From positions 1,461,318 to 1,525,317 of the forward strand of contig NC_058163.1 of assembly GCF_020080835.1 (NCBI RefSeq): DNA of 64,000 nucleotides, given 5' to 3'. Of this stretch, positions 61,660 to 64,000 are shown one piece after another. Within the stretch, counting starts at the first letter, position 1. Each line of letters starts with the position of its first letter. A program made the position numbers and the translations under genes. The stretch is from Cotesia glomerata. Its lineage: Eukaryota; Arthropoda; Insecta; Hymenoptera; Braconidae. The notes beneath the pieces were generated by a model. The model was not told the origin of the DNA. It was given only the letters and a program-made list of their open reading frames with translations, and ran no database searches.

Positions 61660-63830
61660 AAAATACTAAAATACAAGTCTGGGTCCATAACCTGTTAAAT
61701 GATTCGGAGTTTTTAAAAGTTTAAAGTACCATTTTTGGCTAGAATATTAAAGATACAAAAAGATTATAAGAGACCTTTTTTATAGAAAATTAAGGAGATC
61801 TAAGTACCCTCCTAGTGTAAAGAATATCTATAAAAAAATCATGCGTAGAAATATTTTTGTTATGCATCTTAAAATTAATTAATAGCATTTTTGAGGAAAT
61901 TTCAGAAAAATTTACTCAATAAAAAATTATTAACATTTAATTGACTAATAACGAATCTAGCACTTTGAATTACCGGCATACACTTGACAACACAAAAAGA
62001 GTTCCATAACCTTCAAATTTATTTATGTTTACTGTCTAACTAAAGTTACTAAGATGTTCTAGCATTTAAAAAACCGCAGTTACTTATGCGCATGAGTAAC
62101 TGCGCAAGCGGTGTTGCCAAGTCAAATACAAGACTTTAAAGAACGCAAGTTCCGAGTGATTTTTCATAAAAAATATAAAATATCTCCGCAATACGTTCGG
62201 AAAGCTACTTTTTTGTTGTTTTAATCGAAATCTTATTATTTTTTCAATCAAATTCAATGAAAATGAAATTTTTTAAAAATCATTAATTGCATTAAATTCT
62301 TAACCAAATACTGGTGGAATCTCTATTCATGTAAAAATTACAATTTTCAAACTTAATTATTTAATTTAATATCCCGGAAACCTGTTTTTTAATTTTATTA
62401 ATCATTAGGCTACGTAGATTGAATTTACAAATTTTTAGGAAGTTTTAAAAAATTTGACTACTTCACGTGGATCTCCTTAATATATTTTAAAATATTACCC
62501 GAGTCTGTCAATTAGCGAAAATAAAATAATAATTTTCCAAACAAACTTTTAAATTTGAATTCTATAAATTGTACCCTCAATCTCTTGGATAATTTATACG
62601 CCGCACTTTGCTAATATGACAGTTGATTTCTGTCATATTAATACCTAACCTGTTTATTCTGACATCAAGGATGTGTATAATAATTAGTTTACCGATACTA
62701 GACAGCTTTCACTTGGAATACGAGTGATATATGCAAATCTATACGTCGGCATCGACTTTTCTCAATTCTGGAGCTCGAGAGCTTTCAAATGAGTAGAAGC
62801 TCGACCCCTGTTCCAGGAGGTGGATACCTGGGAAGAGCTAAATTTATGAGGATCTTTTTTGTCGGAAATTTAAGGAGATCCACGCCAAGTAGTCAACTTT
62901 TGAAAACTTCTTGAAAGTTTGGAAATTCAATCTACGTAGCCTAATGATTAATGAAAAAATTAAAAAACAGCTTTCCGGGATATTTAATTAAATAATTAAC
63001 TTTGAAAATTTTAATTTTTACATGAATGGAGATTCCACCAGTATTTGGTTAAGAATTTAATGCAATTAAGGTAGTTGTAGCGTGATAGGCATTTCAACAG
63101 AAAATTATAAAATTTTTTTTATCGAAAGATAAATATATTAATAATTCACTACCAAAATTTCAGATCAATTGACCGCACCGTTTTTAAGTAATTAATTTTC
63201 GAAATTGCGTCTTTTACACGTAGAGGTATAGAGAGATGGTAAAGTTAGTATGAAATCTTTGGCCCGCTCGAGTGGTACGGAAGATTTCATACTAACTTTA
63301 CCATCTCTCTATACTTCTACGTGTAAAAGATGCAATTTTGAAAATTAATTACTTAAAAACGGTGTGGTCAATTGATCTGAAATTTTGGTAGTGAATTATT
63401 AACATATTTATCGTTCAATAAAAAAAATTCCATAATTTTCTGTTGAAATGCCTATCACGCTACAACTACCTTAACGATTTAAAAAAAATTTTATTTTCAT
63501 TCAATTTGATTGAAAAAGTAATAAGCTGTCGATTAAAACAATAAAAAAAGTAGCTTTCCGAACGTGTAACGGAGATATTTTATATTTTTTATGAAAAATA
63601 CTCGGAACTTGCGTTTTTCAAAGTCTTGTATTTGACTTGGCAGCACCGCTTGCGCAGTTACTCATGCGCATAAGTAACCGCGGTTTTTTAAATGCTAGAA
63701 CATCTTAGTCATTTTAGTTAGACAGTAAACATAAATAAATTTGAGGGTTAGGGACACTCTTTTTGTGTTGTCAAGTGTATACCGGTAATTCAGAGTGCTA
63801 TATTTATTATTAGTCAATTAAATGTTAATA
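61660..63830. mobile_element. Two facing copies of the CCGCGGTTACT-type element forming a large inverted repeat
   Basis: 61660-62500 is forward and 62870-63830 is inverted. Both carry CTTATGCGCATGAGTAACTG (or its complement) and the CTGTCTAACTAAAGT-type ends. The right copy is interrupted by the fold-back element at 63070-63470. Confidence 0.7.
63070..63470. mobile_element. Fold-back element, 401 bp, with TTAA target duplication
   Basis: Arms of about 190 bp (starting GGTAGTTGTAGCGTGATAGG) are nearly perfect complements around the spacer GGCCCGCTCGAGTGGTACGG. TTAA flanks both ends (63066-63069, 63471-63474). The empty site GCAATTAACGATTT exists near 53330. No ORF. Confidence 0.85.
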
Positions 63831-64000
63831 ATCAACAGACTCGATAGAGTCTGGCGCCAAGTTCCGTTCTCAAGCCAGACTACCGAGTGTGTATATACCG
63901 TAAGCAGAACGGTTTTTTGAGGTTACAAATTTTTTTTCAAATTTATTTTGATTTTTCTTTTTTATGATATTTTATAATAGTAGTTCATGCTTTTTATTAC

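Overview
The window looks like nuclear DNA of a holometabolous insect. It is very AT-rich, genes have short GT-AG introns, and gene families typical of insects are present: a ZAD-type C2H2 zinc-finger protein and an arthropod SmydA-like SET/MYND protein. A hymenopteran is plausible but I cannot prove it from this sequence. No viral, bacterial or CRISPR content was recognised. Exon boundaries were worked out by hand from splice sites and reading-frame continuity; each gene below closes into one uninterrupted frame.

Layout. 0.2-13.7 kb, minus strand: a 22-exon CFAP44 gene (axonemal WD40/coiled-coil protein, 1834 aa). 13.75-18.5 kb, plus strand: CFAP57 (1085 aa), head to head with CFAP44 across a 74-bp gap that holds an RFX X-box-like site. 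18.55-22.7 kb, minus: TECR, the trans-2-enoyl-CoA reductase of very-long-chain fatty acid elongation, tail to tail with CFAP57. 22.7-25.5 kb: AT-rich intergenic DNA with three NRF-1-type palindromes. 25.5-28.7 kb, minus: ZAD plus ten-zinc-finger protein. 29.2-32.7 kb, minus: SmydA-like SET/MYND protein. 41.9-59.6 kb, minus: a 289-aa protein of unknown function, its three coding exons spread over 17.7 kb. 32.7-41.9 kb and 59.6-64 kb carry no coding region I could support.

The rest is repeat DNA. The commonest is a modular palindromic element: one to six hairpin units of about 230 bp, often with conserved outer ends. It occurs in introns of CFAP44, TECR and the SMYD gene, upstream of the SMYD gene, and just upstream of the last exon of the 289-aa gene. 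Others are two TTAA-flanked (piggyBac-like) non-autonomous elements, several terminal-inverted-repeat elements, a three-level nested insertion at 45.3-47.9 kb, ATATGATCA-type satellites, two oppositely oriented arrays of a GGGCCCATAACC unit, and a tRNA-like sequence in the loop of a long inverted repeat inside a CFAP44 intron.

Functional links. CFAP44 and CFAP57 both belong to the regulatory apparatus of motile axonemes, which in insects means sperm flagella and chordotonal neurons, so their shared promoter makes biological sense. TECR, the zinc-finger gene and the SMYD gene show no pathway link to them.
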